56,628 nucleotides of DNA from Pirellulales bacterium (GCA_020851115.1 JADZDJ010000034.1:1-56628); one strand, 5' to 3'. Shown: positions 44,363-53,185, counted from the first letter of the stretch. The notes: generated by a model not told the origin, from the letters alone. Numbers and translations are program-made.

Positions 44363-45463
44363 ATGGAGCCTCGCAAACCACTATTGGCCATCACTCAGGG
44401 CGACCCGGCTGGCGTCGGGCCAGAGACTGTCGTCGGCGCCTGGAGGCAACCGGAGATGCACGATCTTTGTCGCGTCGTCGCCATCGGTCATCCGATAGTC
44501 TTTCAACGGGCTGTCGAACTCGTCCATGCGGGTGCAACGATTGTCACGGTCGAATCGCCGGACGAAATCGATTCCTCGCCCAGCGTCATTCCATGCTTGT
44601 CCAGCGGCAGCGATGATGCCGCCGATGTACTGCCAGCGACGATCGACCCTCGCGGCGGGCAAGCGGCCTACGATGCGCTCGTTGTCGCGGCGCATTTGGC
44701 ACTCGACGGCAAAGTCAGTGGCCTCGTCACCGCGCCGCTACACAAAGCCGCGCTCTGGCGCGCTGGGCATCATTTTCCTGGGCATACGGAGTTACTTGCC
44801 CAGCTTTGCGGCGTGGACGATTTCGCCATGATGCTGTATCTGGGGCCCACGGCGATGTCGATCGACGGCAGCCGGTGTGTTCGCGGATCCGCTGGCTTGG
44901 GCGTTGTACATGTTACGCTGCACATGGGATTGGCGGAAGTTTTTCGGCACCTGACCACCGAATCGATTCTGGCCAAAATCCATTTAGCCGATCAGGTGAT
45001 GGGGAAAATCAAAGGTGAAAAACCGCGCATCGGTGTGTGTGCATTGAATCCACATGCCGGCGAAGAAGGCTTGTTCGGCAATGAAGAAATTCGCACTATC
45101 GCGCCAGCCGTCGAGGCGGCGCAGCATGCAGGGTTGCTCGCCGTCGGGCCATTTCCCACCGATACACTCATGGTCCGCGCTCGCAACGGCGAATTCGACG
45201 CCGTCGTCGCCATGTATCACGACCAAGGTCACATCGCGCTCAAGCTACTCGGCATGCATCAAGCCGTCAACGTCACCTGCGGCCTGCCGATCGTCCGCAC
45301 CAGCGTGGCGCACGGCACGGCATTTGACTTAGCGTGGCAAGGCCGCGCAGAGACGTCAGGAATGATTGAAGCCGTACGAATGGCGGCGAAGCTCTCGAAA
45401 AGCATTTCCGGCATCAGCGACAAACAAGAAAAAATGCTGCTGCGCGACCGCCTCGGATGCTGA
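44363..45463 (+). CDS. pdxA: 4-hydroxythreonine-4-phosphate dehydrogenase
   Basis: A 366-residue NAD-dependent enzyme of pyridoxal phosphate synthesis. It starts KPLLAITQGDPAGVGPE. The metal-binding histidines are in HHFPGHTELLA, in VHVTLHMGL and in YHDQGHIALKLLG. The C-terminal block LPIVRTSVAHGTAFDLA is also conserved. It is longer than the E. coli enzyme (about 330) by internal loops. No pdxJ is adjacent. Confidence 0.94.
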   Translation: MEPRKPLLAITQGDPAGVGPETVVGAWRQPEMHDLCRVVAIGHPIVFQRAVELVHAGATIVTVESPDEIDSSPSVIPCLSSGSDDAADVLPATIDPRGGQAAYDALVVAAHLALDGKVSGLVTAPLHKAALWRAGHHFPGHTELLAQLCGVDDFAMMLYLGPTAMSIDGSRCVRGSAGLGVVHVTLHMGLAEVFRHLTTESILAKIHLADQVMGKIKGEKPRIGVCALNPHAGEEGLFGNEEIRTIAPAVEAAQHAGLLAVGPFPTDTLMVRARNGEFDAVVAMYHDQGHIALKLLGMHQAVNVTCGLPIVRTSVAHGTAFDLAWQGRAETSGMIEAVRMAAKLSKSISGISDKQEKMLLRDRLGC

Positions 45464-45487
45464 CCAAGCTCTCATCGATCAAGACAA

Positions 45488-46582
45488 TCATTGCTTCACC
45501 CCCAGCGATTTCAGAAACGCTTCCGTAGTCTCCGCGAAACCTGCGGCCGGCTCGTATTCGAACTGCCGTTCGTCGATCGGCGGATTGAATTGCACTTCAT
45601 ACAGTTCGACCAGCACTATCGACTGCAGTTCATTGCCCCTCCCCTGCCCTCCCCTGCCCTGCCCTCCCCCTCGGCGGCGATAGTTGATGCGATAGGGAAA
45701 CAAATCGTCTTGCCCCAAGTAAACCAAGACCTCCTCCGGCAACTGTTCCGGTAAAAGCCTCAAGTCGAGCGACTTGCCTTTGGCCGCTTGATTGGCTAGT
45801 TCCTTCGCAATCGGCCTGAGCACTTCGACCTGCCATGTGCCGGTGGCAATCCATACAGGCAATTGGTCGAGCCGTCCTTCTTCTACCTGCATAAAGCGAA
45901 ACGACTTTCGCAAGTCCTCGGCTACCTGTGGCAATCCCCCACTCGCGAGGCCCGCTTGGAAGCCGAGCGGCTGACCGACAGTTTTGCCCGCTTGGTCCAT
46001 CGCTTGACGCACGCGGCGTAAATCGACTCGATTGAGCGTCGGTTCATCGGGCGCAAACTGGGTAAGTTGCCAAAGATAGCGGCCGTCGCAAACTTGTTGC
46101 CACAGATGAATTTGCTCGCCGATACTGGTTTTCAGCTCCCAGCGAATTTTCCTAGCATCGCCCACGCCGTGCTGCAAGTACGTCCCCTGCCCTATCGATT
46201 GATAGCCGAACGTATCGACATGAAATCGAACGCGCGCTGAAATCGCTAAATGTTTTGCCAGCGCATCGGCGGCTTTTTTGACAAGTAAATCGGCCCCTTG
46301 CGGAGGCGATTGCGATAGCGGAGTTGGCGCACCTAGCGTGGCATGAGCGATCGAAGCTTGATCGTGCTGCGGTGCTTGTGGGCCGGTGAGCTGCCGAAGT
46401 CGAGATGCTTCACCGATCGAGTCATGAACTGCCACTGGCTGGGGAAGAGATGCTTCGATTGAAATCCGGCCTTGCCGCTGGGGTGCCCCCCTGCCCTGCT
46501 CGGCCGGCGAACCAGCGGTTTGTCCTGGCAAAGTTCCGGCCAATAAAATGCCGACTGTAAAGATAGGTAGGATGACCTTCAT
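45488..46582 (-). CDS. Exported LolA-like protein with a repeat-encoded Gly/Gln/Arg insert
   Basis: About 364 residues from the ATG at 46582 (MKVILPIFTVGILLAGTLPG), a signal peptide. After a disordered linker (30-110), the rest (about 120-364) resembles LolA/lipoprotein-carrier-like proteins: RVRFHVDTFGYQSIGQGTY, KIRWELKTSI, DGRYLWQL. Two G-rich repeat copies lie in the gene. One in the linker encodes EQGRGAP; the other near residue 305 encodes GGGQGRGGQGRGNE between two beta strands. The role is inferred to be binding of lipid or lipoprotein in the periplasm, and is not proven. Confidence 0.72.
   Translation of the reverse strand: MKVILPIFTVGILLAGTLPGQTAGSPAEQGRGAPQRQGRISIEASLPQPVAVHDSIGEASRLRQLTGPQAPQHDQASIAHATLGAPTPLSQSPPQGADLLVKKAADALAKHLAISARVRFHVDTFGYQSIGQGTYLQHGVGDARKIRWELKTSIGEQIHLWQQVCDGRYLWQLTQFAPDEPTLNRVDLRRVRQAMDQAGKTVGQPLGFQAGLASGGLPQVAEDLRKSFRFMQVEEGRLDQLPVWIATGTWQVEVLRPIAKELANQAAKGKSLDLRLLPEQLPEEVLVYLGQDDLFPYRINYRRRGGGQGRGGQGRGNELQSIVLVELYEVQFNPPIDERQFEYEPAAGFAETTEAFLKSLGVKQ
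45636..45671. repeat. Longest copy of the G-rich dispersed repeat, inside the LolA-like gene
   Basis: On the coding (minus) strand this is a run of GGGCAGGGCAGGGGA and GGGCAGGGGA units, seven or more G-runs, read in frame as GGGQGRGGQGRG. Confidence 0.8.
46486..46499. repeat. G-rich dispersed repeat, inside the LolA-like gene
   Basis: GCAGGGCAGGGGGG on the coding strand, read as QGRGA. Confidence 0.7.
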
Positions 46583-46740
46583 GTGAGGGTTTTGACGGAT
46601 TTGCCAAAGATTCTCTTTACACCGGGCCGACGATACCCACAGACGGCCAGACTGCGTCAGGATTCTAGGCGTTTGACCTGGCAATCCCAAGATCAAGTTC
46701 GGCGGAATAGCCGTACGCGTCCGGTGCGATTGGCATTGTT

Positions 46741-46821
46741 GTCAGTGGTCAAACGTCAGTCATCAGTTGCATCTAAACGCTCATCACCGACGACTGGCCA
46801 CTGACCACCAGACGACTGGCC
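46741..46821. repeat. Inverted GTCAGTGGTC-type arms
   Basis: GTCAGTGGTCAAACGTCAGT (46741-46760) and GACTGGCCACTGACCACCAG (46792-46811) are approximate inverse copies with the same words as 20907-20960. They lie between divergent genes. Confidence 0.6.
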
Positions 46822-46883
46822 CTTTTTCACTTCAGCAATCAGGCGGCCACATCGCAGACATGTGCCGTCGTAGGGGGGACTCA

Positions 46884-48272
46884 ATGACTCTGCGCTTTAC
46901 ATTTGGAGCGCTATTGGCTGCGCTCGTGGCTACCGGCTGTGCCTTGCCACTAAATTCGCCATTGGAGCACATTTCTCAACTCCGCCCGGTTTTCGAGCCG
47001 CGTACCAACGTGCTGCCGCCGGCGCAAATGTTAATGCATCCTGGCCCCGGCGTGGATGGACCCGGCCCGGGTGTGATGATGGCCGGCGGTCCTGGTCTAG
47101 GGGCCTACGGCGCTGCCGGAATGGCTCCCGGCATGTTTCCGGGCGGCGGTGGACCTGGCGGTGCTGTCGGTGGCAATGGAGCGCCGTGCGGCGACGTCGA
47201 GCAGGCCTGCTGCTGGAGTGGCTGCGGTGGCTGCTGTGCCGGCAATGGTGCGTGGGGCAACGATATGGCTGCTGCGGGCGGAGCTGGATGGGGCATGGGA
47301 ATGGGATCGTACCCCACTTCGCAAATTGGCTTTATCGGTAGCGACGGCATGCAAGTGCGCTGGGATGTCGGTAGCCCTGGGCTATTTGATTCCGAACCGC
47401 TTGTCGAACCTGGCCGATATAACTTTCCTCAAGGAGCGATCTATCGCTTGAAGCTCACCGACATTCCGAGCTACCCAGGCGTGGAGTTATATCCCACGCT
47501 CGAAGTCGCTCCAACCGTGCCGCGCACCGAAGCATTCATCGCCCACAATTTCATCCCCTTCCAGCTCACGGACGACGATTTCAAACAAGTCCTGTCAGGC
47601 AACTTCGTGACAAAAGTGATTTATCTTCCCGATCCAGAATATCAAGAACTCGCGCTTGCCGGCGTGGAAACACTTGTCAGCACGCGACTCGATCCGGGAG
47701 TCGATCCGATTGTCGAAGCCGACCGTCGCGGTTCGATCTTGGCGATCATCCGCCTAGGCAATAAAGACTTACAAAATGCTGCTGCCGGCGGATTTGCCGC
47801 CAACAGAGGCGGCGACGTTGAACAAGCCGGCTACTGGGGGCCCTGCCCTTGTCCCAAGCCGTCGATTGCGGCGCAAGTCGGCCAGCCCACGGCGGTGCCA
47901 CCGCAATTCGTCGCCGGAGTTACTGCGCCGGAGTGGGGCATGCCCTATTGCGGCACGCCGATCGGTTTGCCAGGCCCGCCGCACATTCCGCTGGGTGTGC
48001 CAGCCGGATTGCAGCAACACGTGATGAAGAATCACACGGCAATGCACATCCCCGGACCGACCAAAAAGGTCAAGATTGATGTGAAGCAAGAGCCTGGATT
48101 AAGTTATCCGCATCCTGCAAGCCACGTTCACATCGTGGAGCGCAGTACGGTCCCGCCGGTCGAATTCCGTCAGCCCTGGCACATGTCGCACCAAGTTGTT
48201 CCAGGTGTCCAGTGCGGCGACGGCGAGTGCAGCGATGGCCAGTGCAGCGATGGCCAGTGCTCACCGCAGTAG
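46884..48272 (+). CDS. Envelope lipoprotein, Gly/Pro- and Cys-rich (paralogue of the 48541 gene)
   Basis: About 462 residues from the ATG at 46884, which follows GGGGGG five bases upstream. The signal peptide ends in ALVATGC, a probable lipobox. A Gly/Pro-rich stretch follows (50-150) with a cysteine cluster (CCWSGCGGCC). A conserved domain covers about 170-300: GAIYRLKLTDIPSYPGVELYP and a VEADRRGSILAIIRLG block. The C-terminus has tandem SDGQC repeats. The next gene encodes the same central domain, so the two are paralogues. I know such proteins from planctomycetes only as envelope proteins of unknown function. A terminator follows, so it is its own transcription unit. Confidence 0.7.
   Translation: MTLRFTFGALLAALVATGCALPLNSPLEHISQLRPVFEPRTNVLPPAQMLMHPGPGVDGPGPGVMMAGGPGLGAYGAAGMAPGMFPGGGGPGGAVGGNGAPCGDVEQACCWSGCGGCCAGNGAWGNDMAAAGGAGWGMGMGSYPTSQIGFIGSDGMQVRWDVGSPGLFDSEPLVEPGRYNFPQGAIYRLKLTDIPSYPGVELYPTLEVAPTVPRTEAFIAHNFIPFQLTDDDFKQVLSGNFVTKVIYLPDPEYQELALAGVETLVSTRLDPGVDPIVEADRRGSILAIIRLGNKDLQNAAAGGFAANRGGDVEQAGYWGPCPCPKPSIAAQVGQPTAVPPQFVAGVTAPEWGMPYCGTPIGLPGPPHIPLGVPAGLQQHVMKNHTAMHIPGPTKKVKIDVKQEPGLSYPHPASHVHIVERSTVPPVEFRQPWHMSHQVVPGVQCGDGECSDGQCSDGQCSPQ
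48216..48260 (+). repeat. Three tandem 15-bp units encoding G/SDGxC
   Basis: Units at 48216-48230, 48231-48245 and 48246-48260. The last two (AGCGATGGCCAGTGC) are identical, the first differs at four positions. They encode GDGEC-SDGQC-SDGQC at the C-terminus of the lipoprotein. Confidence 0.85.
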
Positions 48273-48297
48273 TCTGATTGTTCAATGCAACCCGCGC

Positions 48298-48340
48298 CGA
48301 GGGAGCAGCCCGTCTTGCGGGACTCCCTCGATAGTTTTTT
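48298..48340 (+). terminator. Rho-independent terminator after the first envelope gene
   Basis: CGAGGGAG/CTCCCTCG (48298-48305 / 48323-48330) with an inner CCCG/CGGG stem, followed by six T (48335-48340). It is one of the strongest terminators in the window and separates the first envelope gene from the next two. Confidence 0.88.
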
Positions 48341-48540
48341 GAGCCGCAGTTGAACTATAGAAGTCACATCCGTTCGACGAAAGCATTGGACTCTGTGTTC
48401 ATTCAAGAAGCAGGATTTCCCTCCGACCGATTGTTCCCAGTCGGATTTCGCTCTTATCGATGACTCATCTTCTTCGCAACATTGCCGCTCGAAGCATCCC
48501 ACTGTGTGCATGTCTCTCGACACTGTACGCAATGGAAAAC

Positions 48541-49419
48541 ATGCGCGTCGCACGGTTGTTGATGATTGTCGCCGCAAGTTTTGTTGCCTTCGCGGCACAA
48601 GCCGAGCCTCCGCGACACGATTTGCACGCCGGAGCGATGCCGCCGGGAGCGATTGGCGGTCGACAATTGTTGCGAGGCGGACCGTTGCCGGGTTACTTTC
48701 AGCCTGTCGAGATTCGCGCTCCACAAGGCGCACAGGTCGCCTACGCGATGCAAGATGGCTTCGGCGAATCAGACAAAGCGCCGGCCAAAGCGGGCATGAT
48801 GATCGGCTCGGTCTATCGCCTCAAGGTGACCGACATTCCGCGGCACGAAGGGGAAGAGCTTTATCCGACGATCGAAGTCATCGATCGGCTCTATCCACCA
48901 CTCGGCCAGGAATTGAAATTCCCGATTCCGATCGAGTTGGCCGAAGCAGACCTTGAAGCCGCGTTTCAAGGAAAATTCATCACACGCATCATTTATCTCG
49001 AAAATCCCCGTGGCGCGTACCCAAAAGCAGAAGATCCCCAGGCGCAGCATTCCTTCGAGGTCGGTTCGCACGAAGATCCTCTCGTGGTGGCAGATCGCCT
49101 CGGTCGACCAATGGCAATTTTGCGGATCGGTGGGCGCGTACCCGATGATCCCGCCAATCCGGGAGCAACATTTTTATATTACTCCCCTCCCCTGCTCCGC
49201 GTGCGCCCGCGGCCGCTGGGTCAGATGATTATTCCAACGACTGCTGCTGGCCTGCAAACCCAACCGACAACTGATTCTTTCACAGCGCTGGCCGGTCGGA
49301 GTGCACCAAAATCCGAAGGGTTCAATGCGTCCAGGCATTCACCCTACTCATCCAATGGCGTTTCCATCCATGGAAATGGCGAAGCAGAAAGCTGGGCGAC
49401 CGTAGGAGACATCCAATGA
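48541..49419 (+). CDS. Exported envelope protein, paralogue of the preceding lipoprotein
   Basis: About 292 residues from the ATG at 48541 (MRVARLLMIVAASFVAFAAQA, a signal peptide). In-frame starts at 48532 and 48460 exist. The central domain shares the blocks GSVYRLKVTDIPRHEGEELYP and VVADRLGRPMAILRIGG with the upstream protein, in the same order, but it lacks the Gly/Pro and Cys-rich parts. A C-rich repeat copy (49184-49195) encodes SPPL in the tail. Its stop overlaps the next start (ATGA), so the two are translationally coupled. Confidence 0.72.
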   Translation: MRVARLLMIVAASFVAFAAQAEPPRHDLHAGAMPPGAIGGRQLLRGGPLPGYFQPVEIRAPQGAQVAYAMQDGFGESDKAPAKAGMMIGSVYRLKVTDIPRHEGEELYPTIEVIDRLYPPLGQELKFPIPIELAEADLEAAFQGKFITRIIYLENPRGAYPKAEDPQAQHSFEVGSHEDPLVVADRLGRPMAILRIGGRVPDDPANPGATFLYYSPPLLRVRPRPLGQMIIPTTAAGLQTQPTTDSFTALAGRSAPKSEGFNASRHSPYSSNGVSIHGNGEAESWATVGDIQ

Positions 49420-50744
49420 CGCTTTCGATTCGTTCAGTATCATTCGCGATACTCTCCGGCCTATTGCTGTTCGCCTGCTCGTGCCGTAGCGCGGATCGCG
49501 CTGGCAAGTTCGACCTGTCAATGGTTTCAGACTCTGGCCCGTCGTCGCTGGCCTTTGCCGGCCTGCCGCGGGAAGCCTACACAGGCCATCCAGGCGACGG
49601 ATACACCATTCCCGGCCTGGTTGCGCCGCACATGGAAGCCGCCATTGCCGGCGTCGCCGAAGTCAGCGACAGTGAAGGTCCGTATCAGCCGCCGCTCCGG
49701 CTCGAGAGCGAATCTTCCGGCCAGATCCAAGCCGTCGAGCCTAACGCCGTACAAACTCTGCCGCCAAAATACAACGGCCCGCCGCCGATGCCGGTCATGT
49801 ATGCCGCCCCGTGGCAGCCACCTGGAATTGGTGGTTCGTGGCCAGAAGACGAATACATCTTCGACGGCGGCGATCACAACGGCGGCGTCCAAGTACGCGA
49901 CGACTGGTCGCTCGTCGGCCTCGATGAAGAAGACACGATCATCCATTACGATACGCTTGACGGCCGCACCGTCGTCAAGCCGTCGAATCGTGTCTGCATC
50001 TATGCCCCACGCTTTGCCGCGGTACGCCAAGTGACGCTTCCCTACGGCGATAATCAATTTGTTCGCGCCGGCGGCGTAGACGCTCCGATCGGCCCTGAGC
50101 GAGAAGATATTCTGCAGCCGGTTAGCACCACGCTGCAGCCCGTGCAGCCGGTGGCTGAAGTTGGCGATCGCTCAACGGTCACCTTCCTTGAAAAGCAGCC
50201 GCCAATCGGCCTCATCGCGAATTTGGTCGTCCGCGCAACCGTCGATCGGCTCAAGCCCTATGAAGATTTCGATCTAATCCGTTTTGGAAAGATCGAAGAA
50301 GGCGAAAAGCCGTTCATTGCACAAGCCGTACAGGCTGCGATAACTTGGACGCTCGACCAAGGCGTGCAAGTCGCGGTCGATGGCAAGAGAGCTAACATCT
50401 TTCAAGGAGACCGCCGCGCACAAGCAACGTACTTTGTCCAGCCTGGCAAGCCGTGCCTACGGATTTGCAAGATCGCCTCGACGCACAGTGCGTTGCCCGG
50501 CGAAATCGTCGAATTTACGATCCGCTTCGACAATGTCGGTGAGCAAACGATTGGCAACGTCACGCTCGTGGACGATCTCACCGCGCGCCTGGAATACCTC
50601 GAAAGCTCCGCGCAGGCGAGCGTCGACGCCGAATTCTTCACCGATCCGAACCCGCAAGGTTCACTGGTGCTCCGCTGGGAAATCAAACAGCCGATGAAAG
50701 CTGGCGAAGGCGGAATTGCCCGATTCAAGTGCCGTGTGCGATAA
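49416..50744 (+). CDS. Envelope lipoprotein with C-terminal DUF11-type domain
   Basis: A 442-residue protein. AGGAG lies seven bases before the ATG. The N-terminus ISGLLLFACSC-like stretch (SGLLLFACSCRSADRAG) is a probable lipoprotein signal. The middle (80-290) has no family I recognise. The last 100 residues (about 340-442) are a DUF11/conserved-repeat beta sandwich: PGEIVEFTIRFDNVGEQTIG, then NVTLVDDLTARLEYLESSA. Such domains occur in surface proteins. Coupling to the previous gene suggests that the two act in one envelope structure. Confidence 0.75.
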   Translation: MTLSIRSVSFAILSGLLLFACSCRSADRAGKFDLSMVSDSGPSSLAFAGLPREAYTGHPGDGYTIPGLVAPHMEAAIAGVAEVSDSEGPYQPPLRLESESSGQIQAVEPNAVQTLPPKYNGPPPMPVMYAAPWQPPGIGGSWPEDEYIFDGGDHNGGVQVRDDWSLVGLDEEDTIIHYDTLDGRTVVKPSNRVCIYAPRFAAVRQVTLPYGDNQFVRAGGVDAPIGPEREDILQPVSTTLQPVQPVAEVGDRSTVTFLEKQPPIGLIANLVVRATVDRLKPYEDFDLIRFGKIEEGEKPFIAQAVQAAITWTLDQGVQVAVDGKRANIFQGDRRAQATYFVQPGKPCLRICKIASTHSALPGEIVEFTIRFDNVGEQTIGNVTLVDDLTARLEYLESSAQASVDAEFFTDPNPQGSLVLRWEIKQPMKAGEGGIARFKCRVR

Positions 50745-51397
50745 ACCACGCATTCGGCTGCGTGACGAACCCGCACAAACTTTGAATCATCGCGCTGCCC
50801 CCCTGCCCTGCCCCGTTTGAATCGCTTGCCAATTTCTGCCTGAATTCCTGCTGTCGCCCGTTCTTTTCTGGCGCTCTCCATCTTTGCCATTCATCAACCC
50901 TTGCGGCCCGCGCGACGGTTTCCAACCCGGAGCACATTCCATGCGCTCCGCACGGGTTGGAGACCGGCTGCCGGCAATGCTATCATTCAAGCTCCGCCGA
51001 CGGCAACAACCATCAAATCCCTTCCGATGGTTGCCGCAAGTGGTGGCAGGCAAACCCGTGGCCAAAGGCTGGCACTGCCGACTTGTGGTTCGTACGATTC
51101 GCCATGACGCCGACGACAGGAGTTGCAGTCTGGGAGTAGCGGCTTCCGACGGCTGACACTGTGGCGAACTCCGTCGATTCCTGGTCGGTGGCGAAAACTT
51201 CAATCGAGCCGCCACAGAATTGCCGCTTCCTCCCAGTCCGTCAAGCTGTTTTTTTATGGGAAAATAGTCGCCTGGTCCAATGCTTCAGCAACTGCCGTCG
51301 CCGCAACAACTTCCGCGTTTGCTAGCAGTGCCAGCACGAGCAAAATAATTCGCCGTGCTAGCATCGAAATTAAACGCATGTTCAGTTAGTCATCACC
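50745..51397. other. Intergenic region of about 650 bases with repeat elements
   Basis: Directly after the stop is a hairpin CACGCA/TGCGTG (50748-50764). A C-rich copy of the dispersed repeat lies at 50798-50814. TCCAACCCG (50921-50929) pairs with CGGGTTGGA (50953-50961) around a second GAGC/GCTC stem, a long hairpin. GTGGTGGCAGGC and GCTGGCACTGCC (51039-51082) form another inverted pair. No gene is supported. Confidence 0.45.
50798..50814. repeat. Dispersed repeat, C-rich on the plus strand, intergenic
   Basis: CCCCCCTGCCCTGCCCC, the complement of the G-rich word. Confidence 0.75.
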
Positions 51398-52459
51398 ATG
51401 AATGCCGCCACCGTCAGCGAACTTGACCGGTACGATTACGACTTGCCAAAACATCTCGTGGCGCAAGCGCCGCTGCCTTCGCGCAGCGATGCGCGGCTGA
51501 TGGTCGTGAACCGAAAACATGGCCGAATTTCTCACCATCACATTCGCGATCTGCCGGATTTGCTGCAATCGGGAGACTCCTTAGTGGTGAACGACACGCG
51601 CGTGCTGCCGGCGCGGCTGGTGGGCTATCGACAGAGCACTCAAGGGCGCTGGGAAGGACTGTTTCTCGGCGTTGAGTCGACCGGCGCGTGGCGAATCCTC
51701 TGCAAAGCTCGAGGAAAGCTCGCACCCGGCGAGACCATTCAACTCGTCGATCGTTTGGCGCGCGACGATTTGCAATTGCGATTGGTCGCCAAATCGGACG
51801 CGGGCATGTGGTTGGTTCGGCCGCTCGCTGACGGGCCGATCTTGGAAACGCTGGAGCGCATCGGACGAGTGCCATTGCCCAAATATATTCGCAAAGGAGA
51901 AATGATCGGCGCCGATCGCGAGCGGTATCAAACAGTTTTTGCCAAAGAGGCCGGATCTGCCGCCGCCCCGACGGCTGGCTTGCATTTCACGCCCGAACTG
52001 ATTGGCCGCTTGAAAAATGCTACCATCGACGTGGCCAAAATTACGCTGCATGTTGGCCTCGGCACATTTCGGCCAATCCGAGCGACCAAACTCGATAGCC
52101 ACCAAATGCACAGCGAATGGGGGCGCATCGATGGTGCGACCGCAGAGAGGCTGTCGGCAGTTCGCAAAGCCGGCGGACGCATCGTTGCCGTCGGCACAAC
52201 CTCGGTGCGCGTACTGGAAACCGCCGCGGCAGACGGCGTACTCCGCCCGTGGGCGGGCCTAACCGAGCTATTTATTCGACCGCCTTATCGATTCAAAGCC
52301 GTTGATTGCCTAATGACCAACTTTCATCTGCCGCGTACAACGCTGTTGGTTCTCGCGAGCACGTTTGGCGGCGACGAATTGATTCGCCGCGCTTATCAAG
52401 AAGCGATCGCCCACGAATATCGGTTCTATAGTTACGGTGATGCAATGTTGATTGTGTGA
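51398..52459 (+). CDS. queA: S-adenosylmethionine:tRNA ribosyltransferase-isomerase
   Basis: A 353-residue enzyme that makes epoxyqueuosine in tRNA anticodons. It begins with the QueA pattern YDYDLPKHLVAQAPLPSRSD and has VVNDTRVLPARL, AAPTAGLHFTPELI, LHVGLGTFRPI and the C-terminal LMTNFHLPRTTLLVLASTFG. Full length. Other queuosine genes are not in the window. Confidence 0.96.
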   Translation: MNAATVSELDRYDYDLPKHLVAQAPLPSRSDARLMVVNRKHGRISHHHIRDLPDLLQSGDSLVVNDTRVLPARLVGYRQSTQGRWEGLFLGVESTGAWRILCKARGKLAPGETIQLVDRLARDDLQLRLVAKSDAGMWLVRPLADGPILETLERIGRVPLPKYIRKGEMIGADRERYQTVFAKEAGSAAAPTAGLHFTPELIGRLKNATIDVAKITLHVGLGTFRPIRATKLDSHQMHSEWGRIDGATAERLSAVRKAGGRIVAVGTTSVRVLETAAADGVLRPWAGLTELFIRPPYRFKAVDCLMTNFHLPRTTLLVLASTFGGDELIRRAYQEAIAHEYRFYSYGDAMLIV

Positions 52460-52554
52460 CAAAACCGAGAAAGACGAATGGGGATGCCTCGGCATCTCGT
52501 CAACGAACTTTCCAGACGATATACTCCTCTCGTTCCGATTACTCATTTTGCACT

Positions 52555-52566
52555 CCCCCCTGCCCT
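52555..52566. repeat. Dispersed repeat against the Nudix-like start
   Basis: CCCCCCTGCCCT ends one base before the ATG at 52568, much as the copy at 25279 abuts the aldolase start. Confidence 0.65.
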
Positions 52567-52567
52567 G

Positions 52568-53185
52568 ATGTCAGCCGTTCACTCCGAACACGTCCTCGTC
52601 GTTCCCACCGAGCTCTTACACCGCCTGGGCCATTTTCAAGGCTTCACGGCGGAGGTTAATCGCTACCTGGGAGAACTTCTGAACGCAAGGAATACCAGCT
52701 ACCGCGCGCGCGGAGAAATGGAAGAAGATCCCAGCTTCAAACAACTCATTCCCTACACGATTTTCCGCCATCGAGATGCGGCCGGTCGAATTTCGGTCTT
52801 CCAATACACCCGCGGAAAAGGCCAAGGCGAAGCTCGGCTGCGCAGCAAACGCAGCGTCGGCGTCGGTGGGCACATTTCGATCGACGACCGCACGAGCGAC
52901 GACGCGGTTCCCTATGCCGAAGGCATGCGCCGCGAACTCGAAGAAGAAATTTCCATCGATAGCCCCTACACCGAACAGTGCGTAGGATTGATTAATGACG
53001 ATGAAACGCCGGTGGGACGCGTGCATTTGGGCGTGGTCCATGTATTCGATGTAGAACAGCCGGCGGTTCGGCCGCGCGAAAGTGAGATACTCGAAGCCGG
53101 ATTTCGACCCGTTGAGGAATTGCTCGGCGAACTGGACGGCTTCGAAACGTGGTCGCAAATCTGCCTGCGAGCGCTGTTTGCATAA
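52568..53185 (+). CDS. Nudix-like hydrolase
   Basis: About 205 residues from the ATG at 52568 (MSAVHSEHVLVVPTELL). A longer frame from 52478 is open, but its extra 30 residues partly translate the repeat. The Nudix-like box is GGHISIDDRT, then 10 residues, then EGMRRELEEEISI; it keeps REL-EEE but has a longer spacer than the classical GX5EX7REUXEEXGU. The barrel continues with LGVVHVFDV. The substrate (a nucleoside diphosphate derivative) is unknown. It follows queA by about 110 bases. Confidence 0.72.
   Translation: MSAVHSEHVLVVPTELLHRLGHFQGFTAEVNRYLGELLNARNTSYRARGEMEEDPSFKQLIPYTIFRHRDAAGRISVFQYTRGKGQGEARLRSKRSVGVGGHISIDDRTSDDAVPYAEGMRRELEEEISIDSPYTEQCVGLINDDETPVGRVHLGVVHVFDVEQPAVRPRESEILEAGFRPVEELLGELDGFETWSQICLRALFA

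Noticed and set aside
48216-48260. CRISPR-like array
   Set aside because: The 15-bp units are directly adjacent, without spacers, and lie in a reading frame. No CRISPR array or cas gene is seen anywhere in the window.
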